Shown here one piece after another: positions 29,273 to 39,672 of a DNA stretch of 64,000 bases. The position numbers and the translations under genes are program-made. The first letter of the stretch is position 1; the number at the start of each line of letters is the position of its first letter. Location: contig JANJVQ010000034.1 of the NCBI GenBank assembly GCA_024710005.1, forward strand, positions 1 through 64,000. Reading direction: 5' to 3'. This DNA comes from Paludibacter sp. (GTDB lineage Bacteria > Bacteroidota > Bacteroidia > Bacteroidales > Paludibacteraceae). The notes beneath the pieces were generated by a model. That model was not told the DNA's origin, made no database searches, and worked only from the letters and a program-made list of their open reading frames with translations.

Positions 29273-30457
29273 ATGAGAAGTAAAATTTCATACAATTTAT
29301 TGTTTATCGTGTGTGCTGTTTTATCTTTACAATTATCGTGTGCTCATGCATCGCGGTTAAAGAAAAAGGACGCAGGTGTTGCATGGGGAAAAATAGAATC
29401 TTATTTTACTCCCCCCGCAGACTATATCAATAATTATGGAAATTTTCGTTCCCCGTTAAAATTTTATAATGGTGATACTGTGGCAACCAGAGAAGACTGG
29501 TTGTTACGCAGAAAAGAAATAAAAGATACCTGGATGGGGTTGATGGGTATGTGGCCTCCGCTTCTGACTGACCAGAAGTTTGAAATAATAGAAACGGTTG
29601 AGAAGGATACTTATCTGCAACATAAGGTACGTTTTTACTGGACTCCTAATGAACAAACAGAGGGTTATTTGCTGATACCCCGTAACAAAGGGAAGAAGCC
29701 TGCTGTAATTACTGTGTTCTATGAGCCCGAAACTGCTGTGGGTATGGGAAACAAGCCAAATCGGGATTTTGCTTTGCAACTTACTAAAAGGGGATTCGTT
29801 ACTTTGTCATTAGGTACTACCCGGACTTCATTGGAAAAAAACTATTCCATTTATTATCCCGGCAGGGAATATGCCAGTATACAGCCTTTGTCTGTGTTAG
29901 CTTATGCTGCTGCAAATGCATTGGAAGCATTGTCGAAAGTAAAGGAAGTCGATGCCGACCGTATTGGTATTGTCGGACATTCTTATGGAGGTAAATGGTC
30001 TATGTTTGCTTCATGTCTGTATGATAAGTTTGCCTGTGCGGCTTGGATTGACCCTGGAATTGTTTTTGATGAAACCAAAGCGGGTGGGGTAAATTACTGG
30101 GAACCCTGGTACTTGGGTTATTATCCGCCACCATGGACAAACACATGGAGAAAAACAGGTATGATTGAGGATGCAAAAGGTTTATATCCCTATTTGATGA
30201 ATAACAATTACGATCTGCACGAGCTACATGCTCTGATGGCTCCGCGTCCTTTTCTTGTGTCCGGAGGTTCTTCCGATCCGGTGGAAAGATGGATTCCGTT
30301 GAACCATTCAATTGCTGTAAACCGATTGCTGGGCTACAAAAACCGGGTTGCCATGACCAACCGCCCCAAACACGAACCGAACCCGGAGTCAAATGAAATT
30401 GTATACTCGTTTTTTGAGTGTTTTCTTAAAGGTTTGAAAAATGCAAATTTCAAATAG
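29273..30457 (+). CDS. Alpha/beta hydrolase lipoprotein (dienelactone hydrolase/esterase-like)
   Basis: A 394-residue protein with a probable lipobox (LQLSC, Cys23). The nucleophile elbow is GHSYGG with Ser237, and a late His in RPKHEPNP is a candidate for the triad. The fold order resembles dienelactone hydrolase and acetyl-xylan-esterase relatives. Some carbohydrate esterases of this type remove acetyl or methyl groups from glycans, which would fit the neighbourhood, but the substrate is not shown. It is the last gene before the first susCD operon. Confidence 0.75.
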   Translation: MRSKISYNLLFIVCAVLSLQLSCAHASRLKKKDAGVAWGKIESYFTPPADYINNYGNFRSPLKFYNGDTVATREDWLLRRKEIKDTWMGLMGMWPPLLTDQKFEIIETVEKDTYLQHKVRFYWTPNEQTEGYLLIPRNKGKKPAVITVFYEPETAVGMGNKPNRDFALQLTKRGFVTLSLGTTRTSLEKNYSIYYPGREYASIQPLSVLAYAAANALEALSKVKEVDADRIGIVGHSYGGKWSMFASCLYDKFACAAWIDPGIVFDETKAGGVNYWEPWYLGYYPPPWTNTWRKTGMIEDAKGLYPYLMNNNYDLHELHALMAPRPFLVSGGSSDPVERWIPLNHSIAVNRLLGYKNRVAMTNRPKHEPNPESNEIVYSFFECFLKGLKNANFK

Positions 30458-30545
30458 TTATACATCATAAATTTATATTTTGGGGATTCTTAAATGCTGG
30501 CTTGTCAGAACACTTAACTAACATAGTTCAAATCGTACTATTCTG

Positions 30546-30608
30546 CGTTTTTTGAGGATAAATAAACGCTTTTCAGGTGTTTATTTGTCTTTTTTTTTCT
30601 CAACTTTG
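30546..30608 (+). promoter_or_regulatory. 23-bp motif copy C plus -7 box (first susCD promoter)
   Basis: The motif at 30546-30568 starts CGTTTTTTGAGGATAA and ends with AAACG; with the flanking bases GCGTTT and AAACGC it is a perfect 6-bp inverted repeat. A CAACTTTG box at 30601-30608 ends 40 nt after it. The susC start codon is 59 nt further. The -33 region reads GTGT, not the consensus TTTG. Confidence 0.72.
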
Positions 30609-30667
30609 CACTCTCTATATGTCTAATAAAACCGCGAATCGGTTTAACCAATTATAAAAATCTAATA

Positions 30668-33600
30668 ATGAATAGAAAACAGTCGAATAAAACTTCATGT
30701 AAAAGTAAAATTATTTTAATTGTATTGGGATTCTGTCTGTTACTTCCTGTTAATATCGGAGCCCAAACTGGGAATAGAATTACAGGTAAAGTAGTGGATA
30801 CTAACCGGGAGGTCCTAATTGGTGTAAGTATTCTCGAAGTTGGGACAAATAATGGTACAATTACAAATTTCAACGGGGAATACACTATCGTTGTAAAATC
30901 ATCAAAACCAGTATTAAAATTTACCTATCTCGGTTACGAGCAACAACAAATCGATGTCGGGAATAAAACTTCCATTCAGGTTGTCATGAAAGAAGCAATC
31001 AAGGACTTGGATGAGGTTGTAGTCGTAGGTTATGGTACCATGCAAAAGCGGGATGTCACAGGTGCAATCGTATCTGTAAGGAGCGAGGACATTGAAAACA
31101 AAACGCCGGTAAATCTTTTTGATGCATTACAGGGACAAACCGCCGGCGTTCAGATTGTCAGGGGTTCGGGTGCGCCGGGTGAATCTTCATCTATACAAAT
31201 CCGTGGTACATCAACGTTTTCTTCTGCGGGAGTAGCTCCTTTATATATTGTAGATGAAATGCCTGTAGAATCGATTGATGATATCAATCCGAATGATATT
31301 GCTTCTATGGAGGTTCTAAAGGATGCGGCTTCAGCTTCTATTTATGGTTCCAGATCTGCCAACGGAGTAGTTATTATCACAACTAAAAAAGGGGAGAAAA
31401 GCAAACCGAAGGTTGAAGTGAAGTACAATACCGGTATTGGAAAACTGGCTCACAAAATGCCGCAATCGAATCGTTTAGAACGTTTGTTGTACGATGATAT
31501 TCGCAAACAGTACTTTATTGACATGAACATGGGGGATGCTTTGATTACAGAGTCAGATTACATCAGAGAAGACACCCTGAATTATTTTTTGAATGTAGAC
31601 AACGATTATCAGGATTTGGTGTATGGTCTGGCACAGAAACATGATATGAGCGTTACTGTTAGCGGTGCTGAAAATAAATTACGCTACTATGTTAGTAATG
31701 GCTTTTTAAAGGAAAAAGGGTTAGTGCCAACTACAGATTATACCCGTCTAAATACGCGTGTTAATGTGGATTATTTTTTTACAAATAAATTCCGGACAGG
31801 AAACAGGCTGTATGTTTCTTATGCAAAAAAGAATAAAGTGAATGAGTCGGGTTTACAATCCAACATACAAAGAAGAGCTCCATATCACAGCACACATTAT
31901 TCTGATGGAACACTTGTTGGCTTTACCGGATATGTAAATCCGCTTGCTTTAATCTACAGTTCAATAGATTTGGAAGATATATTTACAGCCAATGTATTTC
32001 AGTATTTTGATTATAATTTTTCCAAATATCTGAGGTTTAGAACGAATTTTAGCGGATCTTTCAGCTTAACAAAACAACGGAAATTTCAACCAAGTTATAT
32101 AACGGATATTAACCAAAATGAAAACTCAGGCGCCGCTTACAATTTTCTTCATTACAACTGGATGAATGAAAACTATTTTACTTATAGCAGGAAATGGAAT
32201 GGACATAACCTGAATGCTATTCTGGGGGTAAGTTATCAGAAGTGGAATTTTGACAGGGAAAATATCGTGGGTAGAAATTCGACAGACGACTATATCTATA
32301 CCATGAATTCGTTTGTTTCTAATTTAAATCTTTCCTCTACCGGAACCTGGATTTCTGAACATTCACTGGCATCGATTTATTCCAGGGTTACTTATGATTA
32401 TTTAGGAAGATATTTACTTGCTGCCAACATAAGACGGGATGGGTCGTCCCGATTTGGCTCGGGAAATAAATGGGGTAATTTTCCTTCAGCTTCAGTCGGA
32501 TGGAGGTTCTCGGATGAACGGTTTATGAAATTTACCCAGAGGTTCCTGGATGATGCTAAATTGCGTGTAAGCTATGGTGTTACAGGGAACCAGTCTATCG
32601 GAGATTATGACCATTATTATTCTTATGCTCCGGGTGATGTGTATGATGGAATCGGAGGTGTTGCTCCTGCCAGGTTGGGCTCTAAAGAACTCAGATGGGA
32701 AGGAATTACTCAAACTAATTTAGGGCTGGATCTTAGTTTTTGGGGATCGAGGTTGGTTCTCAACGTTGATTTATATAATAAAGTGACTGACGGGATTCTT
32801 TCAAATTTCGAGGTTGCAAAAGAATTAGGATATTCGTCGGTTAGAGCAAATATCGGAACGGTTACCAATAAAGGAATTGAATTTGTAGCCTCCGGAGATG
32901 TTATCAGATCTGATCGGTTTACCTGGAATGCCTCCTTCAATATAGCCGTAAATGATAACCGGATTAATAAACTTTCATTGGGCAGAACTTACATACAGAA
33001 TGGTTTGTGGTTAATGAGTGAAGGAGGCCGGATTGGTGATTTTATAGGTTTTAAATATATCGATATTTTTCCTTATAATGAGTCAAATGCTTTTACACCA
33101 GATTGGCAGCAGTTGACACCTGTATTTGAAAACGGTGTTTTTCAAAACGCTTATCTCCTGAATGGGAGCACTTATTCTGGTGATGTGCTGCAAAAAAAAC
33201 TACCTAACGGAACTCCATTCAGAGGTGGTGATGTCAACTGGGAAGAACACCCTGATTCAAAGAATGGAATAATCGATTATGATGACAGGATGTATATGGG
33301 GAATGCATTGGCCGAAATAACAGGAGGTTTTAATTCTACTCTTACATATAAAAATATTAGTTTATACCTTTCATTTTATTATTCATTTGGGAATGATATT
33401 TATAATTGGGCTGAGTATTTCAGAAATTCTTTTAAAAACATGGGTTCAACACCAACTCCTCAGGTGATACACAATATATGGAGAAAACCCGGCGATATCG
33501 CATTGTATCCCAGACCTTATGATGATGAGTTTGAAAATTCAAGATATGCCAATTCATTTTACGTCGAAGACGGTTCGTATATACGGTTACAGGATGTGAA

Positions 33601-33811
33601 AATTAGCTATAATTTCCCGGATAAATTAATTAATAAAATAAAGATTAATAAAATGAATCTTTACGGCTATATCAGCAATGTGCTGACATGGACTAAATAC
33701 CAGGGAATCGATCCGGAGTTTACCAGTTATAACCCTATTCAAATCGGAGAAGATCGTGGAATGTATCCGAGAAAAAGAGAATTTGGACTTGGGTTGAATA
33801 TTAACTTTTAA
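30668..33811 (+). CDS. SusC-like TonB-dependent outer-membrane glycan transporter (first pair)
   Basis: A 1047-residue outer-membrane protein. Signal peptide to about residue 35, then a carboxypeptidase-D-like domain (ITGKVVDTNREVLIGVSIL, about 36-120). Next come a TonB-box region (DEVVVVGYGTMQKRDVTG), a plug domain (about 125-235 with SIYGSRSANGVVIITTKKG) and a 22-strand barrel to the end. No STN domain is present, so it is not the type that signals to an anti-sigma factor. The SusD partner follows 33 bp downstream. It imports oligosaccharides, here probably amino-sugar-containing. Confidence 0.95.
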   Translation: MNRKQSNKTSCKSKIILIVLGFCLLLPVNIGAQTGNRITGKVVDTNREVLIGVSILEVGTNNGTITNFNGEYTIVVKSSKPVLKFTYLGYEQQQIDVGNKTSIQVVMKEAIKDLDEVVVVGYGTMQKRDVTGAIVSVRSEDIENKTPVNLFDALQGQTAGVQIVRGSGAPGESSSIQIRGTSTFSSAGVAPLYIVDEMPVESIDDINPNDIASMEVLKDAASASIYGSRSANGVVIITTKKGEKSKPKVEVKYNTGIGKLAHKMPQSNRLERLLYDDIRKQYFIDMNMGDALITESDYIREDTLNYFLNVDNDYQDLVYGLAQKHDMSVTVSGAENKLRYYVSNGFLKEKGLVPTTDYTRLNTRVNVDYFFTNKFRTGNRLYVSYAKKNKVNESGLQSNIQRRAPYHSTHYSDGTLVGFTGYVNPLALIYSSIDLEDIFTANVFQYFDYNFSKYLRFRTNFSGSFSLTKQRKFQPSYITDINQNENSGAAYNFLHYNWMNENYFTYSRKWNGHNLNAILGVSYQKWNFDRENIVGRNSTDDYIYTMNSFVSNLNLSSTGTWISEHSLASIYSRVTYDYLGRYLLAANIRRDGSSRFGSGNKWGNFPSASVGWRFSDERFMKFTQRFLDDAKLRVSYGVTGNQSIGDYDHYYSYAPGDVYDGIGGVAPARLGSKELRWEGITQTNLGLDLSFWGSRLVLNVDLYNKVTDGILSNFEVAKELGYSSVRANIGTVTNKGIEFVASGDVIRSDRFTWNASFNIAVNDNRINKLSLGRTYIQNGLWLMSEGGRIGDFIGFKYIDIFPYNESNAFTPDWQQLTPVFENGVFQNAYLLNGSTYSGDVLQKKLPNGTPFRGGDVNWEEHPDSKNGIIDYDDRMYMGNALAEITGGFNSTLTYKNISLYLSFYYSFGNDIYNWAEYFRNSFKNMGSTPTPQVIHNIWRKPGDIALYPRPYDDEFENSRYANSFYVEDGSYIRLQDVKISYNFPDKLINKIKINKMNLYGYISNVLTWTKYQGIDPEFTSYNPIQIGEDRGMYPRKREFGLGLNINF

Positions 33812-33844
33812 TTTTTGACAACTTAAAGATTAATACATTTAAAA

Positions 33845-35284
33845 ATGAAAAGCAAATTAAGATATTATTTATTGTCAGCACTCTTTTTGTCCGTTTTTAC
33901 TTCATGTGATGATCTGATCAATATTGACCCGGTTAGTGAAATACCGGCAAGTGAAATGTGGCAATCAACGCGGGAGGTAAAAGCTGGTGTTAATCAATTG
34001 TATTCGCTCTTCCGGACAACCATGCGACGTAATTATTACTATTGGGGTGAGTTCAGATCCGATAATTTTATTGAAGGAAGTTCATTAGCAACGGATCAAC
34101 AGGAGATTGTCAGAAACATACTTACAAGTTCGCATCCAAGCAGTATGTGGTCTGATTTATTCCGGATGATAAATCAGGCAAATCTGGCTATCAAATACAT
34201 TCCGGACGCAAAAATGAATACAATTGCAGAAAAAGAAGATTATTTAGCGCAGAGTTATGCCATGAGAGCATTAGGTTATTTTTATGCAGTACGAGTTTGG
34301 GGTGACGTACCTTTGTACACAGAACCCAATGAGATTTATGATGAGCGCTTGTATAAAACGCGTGTAGATGCCGATTCTATTTTGCGTAATGTAGTACTCG
34401 AGGACCTGAAAAAGGCGGAATCTATGACTTCCTTTGTCGTAAACAAGGAAAGAAAGCGAATTTCGCTAATGGGAATCAGGGCTATCATGGCTGATGTCTA
34501 CATGTGGTTGCGTGAATATAACCTGGCAGATCAGACAATTGAGAAAATTAAAAGAACATCCGATTTTGTTGCATTAGCCGACAATATTGACTCCTGGAGT
34601 AAACTTTTTACCGAAGAATTACAGAAGAAAGCTCCTGATCGTTCTCCCACTACAGATGAGTATAGTTCTAAGGAACTTATATTCGTCATTCACTTTGATA
34701 TGGATGAAGTTGGTACATACGGATATAGTCTGGCTTATTCGTTATTCTATGGACCCAAAGGGAGCAGGAGTGTATCTATATCAGATCCTTTTATTTCTAA
34801 ATTTGAGAATGGTGATTTGAGAAAGGATCATATTGTAACAAATGTGTCGGGTGACTGGCGCTTTACAAAATTTGCAAAAGGTACAATCAGCACCAGTTTA
34901 TCTCAAACTTGTGAGGTTGCTTATCCTGTTTACAGGATGACTGATATGATTCTGTTACAGGCAGAAGCGAAGGCTAATATGGGAAAATGGGACGAAGCGC
35001 TCGATCTGGTGAAAACAATCCGGCAAAGAGCGGGATTATCCACGCCATCATCTGTAAGTTTCAATTCATTGGATGAACTGGTTGATTTCATATTGAAAGA
35101 AAGACAAATTGAACTGGTCGGTGAGGGCCGCAGGTGGTTCGATCTGTTGCGTACAAACAGGTGGAAAAAGGTAATGGAACCTATAAATGGAATGAAAACC
35201 GAAGGAAATCAATGGTTCCCGATTTATTTTCAGCATCTGGATGATAATCCGTTGTTAAAGCAAAATTCATATTATGGTAGTTAA
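33845..35284 (+). CDS. SusD/RagB-like surface glycan-binding lipoprotein (first pair)
   Basis: A 479-residue outer-membrane lipoprotein with lipobox VFTSC (Cys21). The N-terminal helical region has the DDLINIDPVSEIPASEMW start and the YAMRALGYFYAVRVWGDVPL motif typical of SusD. The C-terminal LKERQIELVGEGRRWFDLLR motif is also diagnostic. It caps the SusC barrel and binds glycan at the cell surface. The gene is 33 bp after susC in the same transcript. Confidence 0.94.
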   Translation: MKSKLRYYLLSALFLSVFTSCDDLINIDPVSEIPASEMWQSTREVKAGVNQLYSLFRTTMRRNYYYWGEFRSDNFIEGSSLATDQQEIVRNILTSSHPSSMWSDLFRMINQANLAIKYIPDAKMNTIAEKEDYLAQSYAMRALGYFYAVRVWGDVPLYTEPNEIYDERLYKTRVDADSILRNVVLEDLKKAESMTSFVVNKERKRISLMGIRAIMADVYMWLREYNLADQTIEKIKRTSDFVALADNIDSWSKLFTEELQKKAPDRSPTTDEYSSKELIFVIHFDMDEVGTYGYSLAYSLFYGPKGSRSVSISDPFISKFENGDLRKDHIVTNVSGDWRFTKFAKGTISTSLSQTCEVAYPVYRMTDMILLQAEAKANMGKWDEALDLVKTIRQRAGLSTPSSVSFNSLDELVDFILKERQIELVGEGRRWFDLLRTNRWKKVMEPINGMKTEGNQWFPIYFQHLDDNPLLKQNSYYGS

Positions 35285-35302
35285 TTCTTCATTCAAGAAA
35301 TC

Positions 35303-35908
35303 ATGAATAAAATAATAAAACCGTTTCTTTTTATACTGTTAGCCGTATTTCATGCCTGCGAGATGCCGCTTCAGACAGATTATGATTATGAGCCGTCAGT
35401 GCTTGATCCTCATGTTGATATGACTGCATGGGAGTTTTTACAGACTCGTCCCGAGTTGTTTACTACGTTTATGGATGCAGTAGTCTATGCCGAATTGCAA
35501 AGCTATTACCAACAAAATGACTCTATGTATACTTTTTTAGTGCTTACAGAAACAGCCATGACAAATTACATGAAAAGTATCAATCCATCAGCAGTAACCA
35601 TACAAGACCTCGATAAGGACAGGGTAACTGATATGTTGAAATACCACATTGTAGAAGGCAGGTATAGCTCGCACTACAATGAATTACAACCAGAGCCTAT
35701 GTTCGTTCAGACTTTACTGAGGAATGAGAAAGGATTAATGACCATGCTGGTAAGGAAAAGTCCATGGAATAAACTGGTGGGTAAAATTGTGGTGAATGAT
35801 GCCGGGAGTAATGGAAATTCTCCGTATCGACAGGCAAGAACCTCGAATATACTACCCGTAAATGGTGTTATTCATGTTTTTGATAGTTATTGTTATTATG
35901 TGAAATGA
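35303..35908 (+). CDS. Fasciclin-domain (FAS1) lipoprotein
   Basis: A 201-residue protein with lipobox VFHAC (Cys19). Residues about 40-200 have the FAS1 pattern: a helical start, YTFLVLTETAM, a DMLKYHIVEGRY segment near the H2 box and NGVIHVFDSY near the end. Fasciclin domains mediate adhesion and can bind glycans. FAS1 lipoproteins occur as accessory genes after some SusD genes. The start is 18 bp after the SusD stop, so it is in the operon and probably exposed on the surface. Confidence 0.72.
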   Translation: MNKIIKPFLFILLAVFHACEMPLQTDYDYEPSVLDPHVDMTAWEFLQTRPELFTTFMDAVVYAELQSYYQQNDSMYTFLVLTETAMTNYMKSINPSAVTIQDLDKDRVTDMLKYHIVEGRYSSHYNELQPEPMFVQTLLRNEKGLMTMLVRKSPWNKLVGKIVVNDAGSNGNSPYRQARTSNILPVNGVIHVFDSYCYYVK

Positions 35909-36013
35909 TTTTTATTTAAACAAGGATGTATATGAAACGAACATGAACTAAGTTATTGAATGATAAAATTAGTTCATCGAAAGTCCCATACGACAACAAA
36001 AAAATATAAAGGT

Positions 36014-37606
36014 ATGAAAAACACTTTTAAAATATTATTACTGGGTTTACTTGCCGTCTTTTTTCAGTTTTGCGAGCCGGACGATATTATCGATAAAAAC
36101 AAACCGGCACCATATGTTTCATTTGCTTTTGATACATTATATGTTGATTTAAATAAAATTGATAATCCTCCACTTGTCGCATTTGTTAAATCTTACGTTG
36201 GACTGACCAATGTAAGTTTAAAAATTAAAACCGTTAATTCAACTTATATTGAATATAAGACTTATGATGAATTCTTTAATGATAAAGCCTTTAGTCTTTC
36301 TGAAGGAATAACATTTAATGCAACACACAAGAGTCTCGTTGTTATTGCAACCGATAAAGCTGGTAAAACTACCGAAAGTGAATTGCCACTGAAAATTACG
36401 CAGTTGAAATCACCTCCCAAAATTACATTTTCTGTTGATTCTATTGTATACAACGAACTTGTAGGAGGAGAAATACCTTATACGGTCTATGATGTCGAAT
36501 CTGATGCCGGGTTAACTTCAGTTGAAATGTTCTTTGCAACTGCAGACGGACAAGTTCCTTATGATGGTGAGCCTGCACTGCTAACAGGAAATCCTAAGAC
36601 ATATAATTTTTCTAAACACATTGAGTATACGCCAGCCCATAAAGGATTTATTGTAAAAGCAACAGATGTTTACGGACAGGTTGGAATTCAAACCCTACCG
36701 TTTAAATATATCGAAGTTCCTGCTCCTGTAATCGTGTTGCAAAACGATACAGTCATTACTGATAATGAGGGTAATTACAACGTTGTTGCAAGTGTAACTG
36801 CTCAGGGAGGAATCGCAACGGTTGAAATTATTAAGTACCTGAATACAGGATCTGGTGTTTATACAGAGGTGATTGATACGAAGGATCTGAATGCTGCTGT
36901 TGTGAATCATCAGGTTAATTATAATGTAAATCTGAGTAAAGCCACTGCTGCTGTTGTTGTTAAGGCGACAAACAGAATTGGTAAAGAAACCTCAGCTAGG
37001 ATTACAACAGTAGTCGGCATGCGGTTCGCTCCTGCTGTAAAGATTGGAGGGCACCGATACAATCTCGGACTTGCAGGTGTGCCGGATGTATACCCCTTAT
37101 TATCTTTAAAAGACATGAAAACTTATTCAATGGATTACTATACAGCCTCAAAAGCCAATACAGGAAATATTGATATCAAAATGTATGTAAACTATTCCAC
37201 AACAGAGCCCTGGCCTATTTCAATTGTGGGTAACGGTAACGGGGTAACTACCCATGATAACATGTTTAAAGATTCTAAAAATATTATTATGAGTGATGTG
37301 CCTGCAGATCAGAAGATAGATAACGACACACGATTCCGGGTACTAACTAATTTTGATTTCGATAATGCCACTTCAGCGTCAATCAACGCGATAGATCCGA
37401 CAACAATAACAGAGCTGAAAGCAAGGGTAACTGAGCTGAATACTGTTATTGCATTCAAAACCGCAGCAAATTCAACATCCGGAGGAGGTCGTGTGGGACT
37501 GATGAAGGAAATCGGGCGTATCCCGGTCACTCCACCTCCTGGTTATGGTGCGTATGTTCCTCAGTACACCGTAAGTGTTTATGCTATCAAGTTTCCAAAA
37601 CCATAA
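36014..37606 (+). CDS. Surface lipoprotein with repeated Ig-like domains (SusE/F-like role)
   Basis: A 530-residue protein. The ATG at 36014 gives a good lipoprotein signal (FKILLLGLLAVFFQFC, Cys20), followed by the acidic residues EPDD, a feature of surface-exported Bacteroidota lipoproteins. Translation from an upstream ATG at 35960 would add 18 polar residues before the signal. About three repeated beta-rich units of roughly 95 residues follow, each with a PxItFxxDSI-type start and a VxATDxxGK-type end. A final domain of about 190 residues was not recognised. Its position after susCD suggests glycan capture, like SusE/F. Confidence 0.7.
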   Translation: MKNTFKILLLGLLAVFFQFCEPDDIIDKNKPAPYVSFAFDTLYVDLNKIDNPPLVAFVKSYVGLTNVSLKIKTVNSTYIEYKTYDEFFNDKAFSLSEGITFNATHKSLVVIATDKAGKTTESELPLKITQLKSPPKITFSVDSIVYNELVGGEIPYTVYDVESDAGLTSVEMFFATADGQVPYDGEPALLTGNPKTYNFSKHIEYTPAHKGFIVKATDVYGQVGIQTLPFKYIEVPAPVIVLQNDTVITDNEGNYNVVASVTAQGGIATVEIIKYLNTGSGVYTEVIDTKDLNAAVVNHQVNYNVNLSKATAAVVVKATNRIGKETSARITTVVGMRFAPAVKIGGHRYNLGLAGVPDVYPLLSLKDMKTYSMDYYTASKANTGNIDIKMYVNYSTTEPWPISIVGNGNGVTTHDNMFKDSKNIIMSDVPADQKIDNDTRFRVLTNFDFDNATSASINAIDPTTITELKARVTELNTVIAFKTAANSTSGGGRVGLMKEIGRIPVTPPPGYGAYVPQYTVSVYAIKFPKP

Positions 37607-37626
37607 AATTCTTCAAATATTGTAAC

Positions 37627-39657
37627 ATGAATAAATCAAGTTTAATTTTAACGTTATTTCTTATTGTATCGGGTGTAGTGTCTGTCACTGGAAGCAATGC
37701 TTCGTTCGTTGATATAAAAGCCGATACTTATACCATGCAGAATAATGTCATGTCAATTAAGTTTCAAAAAATAAACAATAAACTTAAATTGATAAATTTA
37801 TATACAGATAAAAAACAATGGATTACGAATGAGTCTGTTGATACCGATTTGTTGTGGCAATTGTCATTCGTATCCGATAAAAACAGAAGTTTGGTGTTTA
37901 ACTCTCAAATGTTGAATCTGAAAGATGTTGAAATGTTGAACACTGATAAAAAGGGATTAAAGTTTCAATGGGAGTTTAAATCTGAAGCCTCCGTTGGTTA
38001 TGTCAACGTTACCGTTGGTCTGGATGAGAAAACCAAACTTTCGGAATGGGAATTAAGTGTTGATTTACCGGAGGGCTGGGAGGTTACAGACGCAATTTTT
38101 CCTGTGATTAGTGTAAATAAAGATAAAGGAGCGCAGCTGATTACGCCGAGTGGATGGGGAGCTGAATATGAATTGGACAATATCTCCAATTTACGGCTTC
38201 CGTTAATTTATCCATCCAGTAGGGCAACCGTTCAGCTTTATTGTATGAAAGATAAAGATGAAGTATTATATTTTTCAACACATGATAAAAATGCAAATAC
38301 GAAAACTTTATCTGCCCGGATTGGGAATAATGTTGAATTATCCGTTGAAGTTCCGGCATCCAAAGGATGGAACAAAACAGGGAAATTTAATATACCCTGG
38401 AAAACTTCGATAGGCTTACATCAAAAAGGATGGGAAAACGCAGTGTTGGATTGGTACAGACCTTTTGCGACAGAGACAGTGTGGGGTAAGAAAACCATGC
38501 TGGAGAAAAACACACCGGAATGGATGCTTAAAACTGATTTGTGGCTTCATGGTGGCCGGGATGGCAACGATGAACTTGATGCATTACAAAGATCATTTGA
38601 TTTCTTTGGAAAAGAAAATATCTCTTATCATTGGTACTATTGGTCAAGTAAAGATTTTGATACCAGTTATCCTGAGTATTTACCGGCTCGTGCCAACTAC
38701 GATAAAATTGTAGATATCATCCACCAAAACGGTTCGCATGTGATGCCTTATACAAACGGACGTTTGTGGGATACTACCACGGTAATTTATCAGGAAAAGA
38801 AAGGGTTGAATGAAGTGGTTCTTAAAAAGAACGGTCAGCCCTATGTCGAGATCTATGCATCTAAAGCCCCTAATGCCGTGGTCTGCCCAAGTTCTAAAGT
38901 CTGGAACGACATCGTTGTCAAATTTACGAAAGATATTCTGGAAGGGAAAATAAAAAACGATGCCCTGTATTACGATCAGGTTGCCTCTGCACGTGCACTT
39001 CCCTGCTATAACTCGGAGCACAATCATCCGGCTGGTGGAGGTGATTTCTGGCACTATGCAAACAGAGATATTTTCACGAACGTGAGAAATCAGCTTCAAG
39101 CCAATAAGGTGCTGGCTACTGAACAAAATGCCGAATGCTTTATCGACTTGTTTGATTTGTTTCTGATGGGTAACCGTCCTATGGGAAAAGAATGGTCCCC
39201 CGCTCCGGTATTTCCGTTGATTTATTCTGACAGAGCCATGCTTTATGGGTTTTATTTGCATAATCCTAACGACATGAGTTTCAGAATTAAAAATGCGCTC
39301 ACTTTGTTATGGGGTGCTCAATTGAATGGCGGTCGTTCTCTTTTTGTTATGTCTGCCAAAGTGCAGGAAAATGCTGCTTTTCTTCGCGACATGATGGAAT
39401 TCCGTAAAAAACAACATGACTTGTTTGTTGGTGGTCGTTTTCTGGGAGAATATACACCGGAAGGAGATAATCCAATCCTGACCATTGAAAGCTGGGTGAG
39501 ACCATCACAAGCAGTCAGAGGTGCAAAGTGGCAATCAGCCGATGGAAAAAAAGCTACGTTGTTGGTCAATTTCGATACAGCAAATCACAATATAGTGTTA
39601 CCCAATGGAAAAAAAGTGCTCCTGAAAGCGGGACAATGTTATAGGTTTAATCATTAA
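37627..39657 (+). CDS. Putative TIM-barrel glycosidase, DUF6259-like
   Basis: A 676-residue exported protein (signal peptide about 1-22) with an N-terminal beta-sandwich (about 30-270) and a barrel-like part (about 290-600). Conserved with the protein at 48266-51784: WGAEYxL, PWKTSIGxHxxGW, SYPEYLPA-type, NGRLWDxxT, YYDQxASAxAxPC, GGGDFW, ATEQNAEC and YSDRAxLYGF. The pattern recalls the DUF6259 family of uncharacterised glycoside-hydrolase-like proteins. The Asp in YYDQ and the Glu in TEQNAEC are plausible catalytic residues (inference). It has no T9SS tail, so it is probably periplasmic, unlike its paralog. Confidence 0.65.
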   Translation: MNKSSLILTLFLIVSGVVSVTGSNASFVDIKADTYTMQNNVMSIKFQKINNKLKLINLYTDKKQWITNESVDTDLLWQLSFVSDKNRSLVFNSQMLNLKDVEMLNTDKKGLKFQWEFKSEASVGYVNVTVGLDEKTKLSEWELSVDLPEGWEVTDAIFPVISVNKDKGAQLITPSGWGAEYELDNISNLRLPLIYPSSRATVQLYCMKDKDEVLYFSTHDKNANTKTLSARIGNNVELSVEVPASKGWNKTGKFNIPWKTSIGLHQKGWENAVLDWYRPFATETVWGKKTMLEKNTPEWMLKTDLWLHGGRDGNDELDALQRSFDFFGKENISYHWYYWSSKDFDTSYPEYLPARANYDKIVDIIHQNGSHVMPYTNGRLWDTTTVIYQEKKGLNEVVLKKNGQPYVEIYASKAPNAVVCPSSKVWNDIVVKFTKDILEGKIKNDALYYDQVASARALPCYNSEHNHPAGGGDFWHYANRDIFTNVRNQLQANKVLATEQNAECFIDLFDLFLMGNRPMGKEWSPAPVFPLIYSDRAMLYGFYLHNPNDMSFRIKNALTLLWGAQLNGGRSLFVMSAKVQENAAFLRDMMEFRKKQHDLFVGGRFLGEYTPEGDNPILTIESWVRPSQAVRGAKWQSADGKKATLLVNFDTANHNIVLPNGKKVLLKAGQCYRFNH

Positions 39658-39672
39658 AAAAAAAGTAAGAAA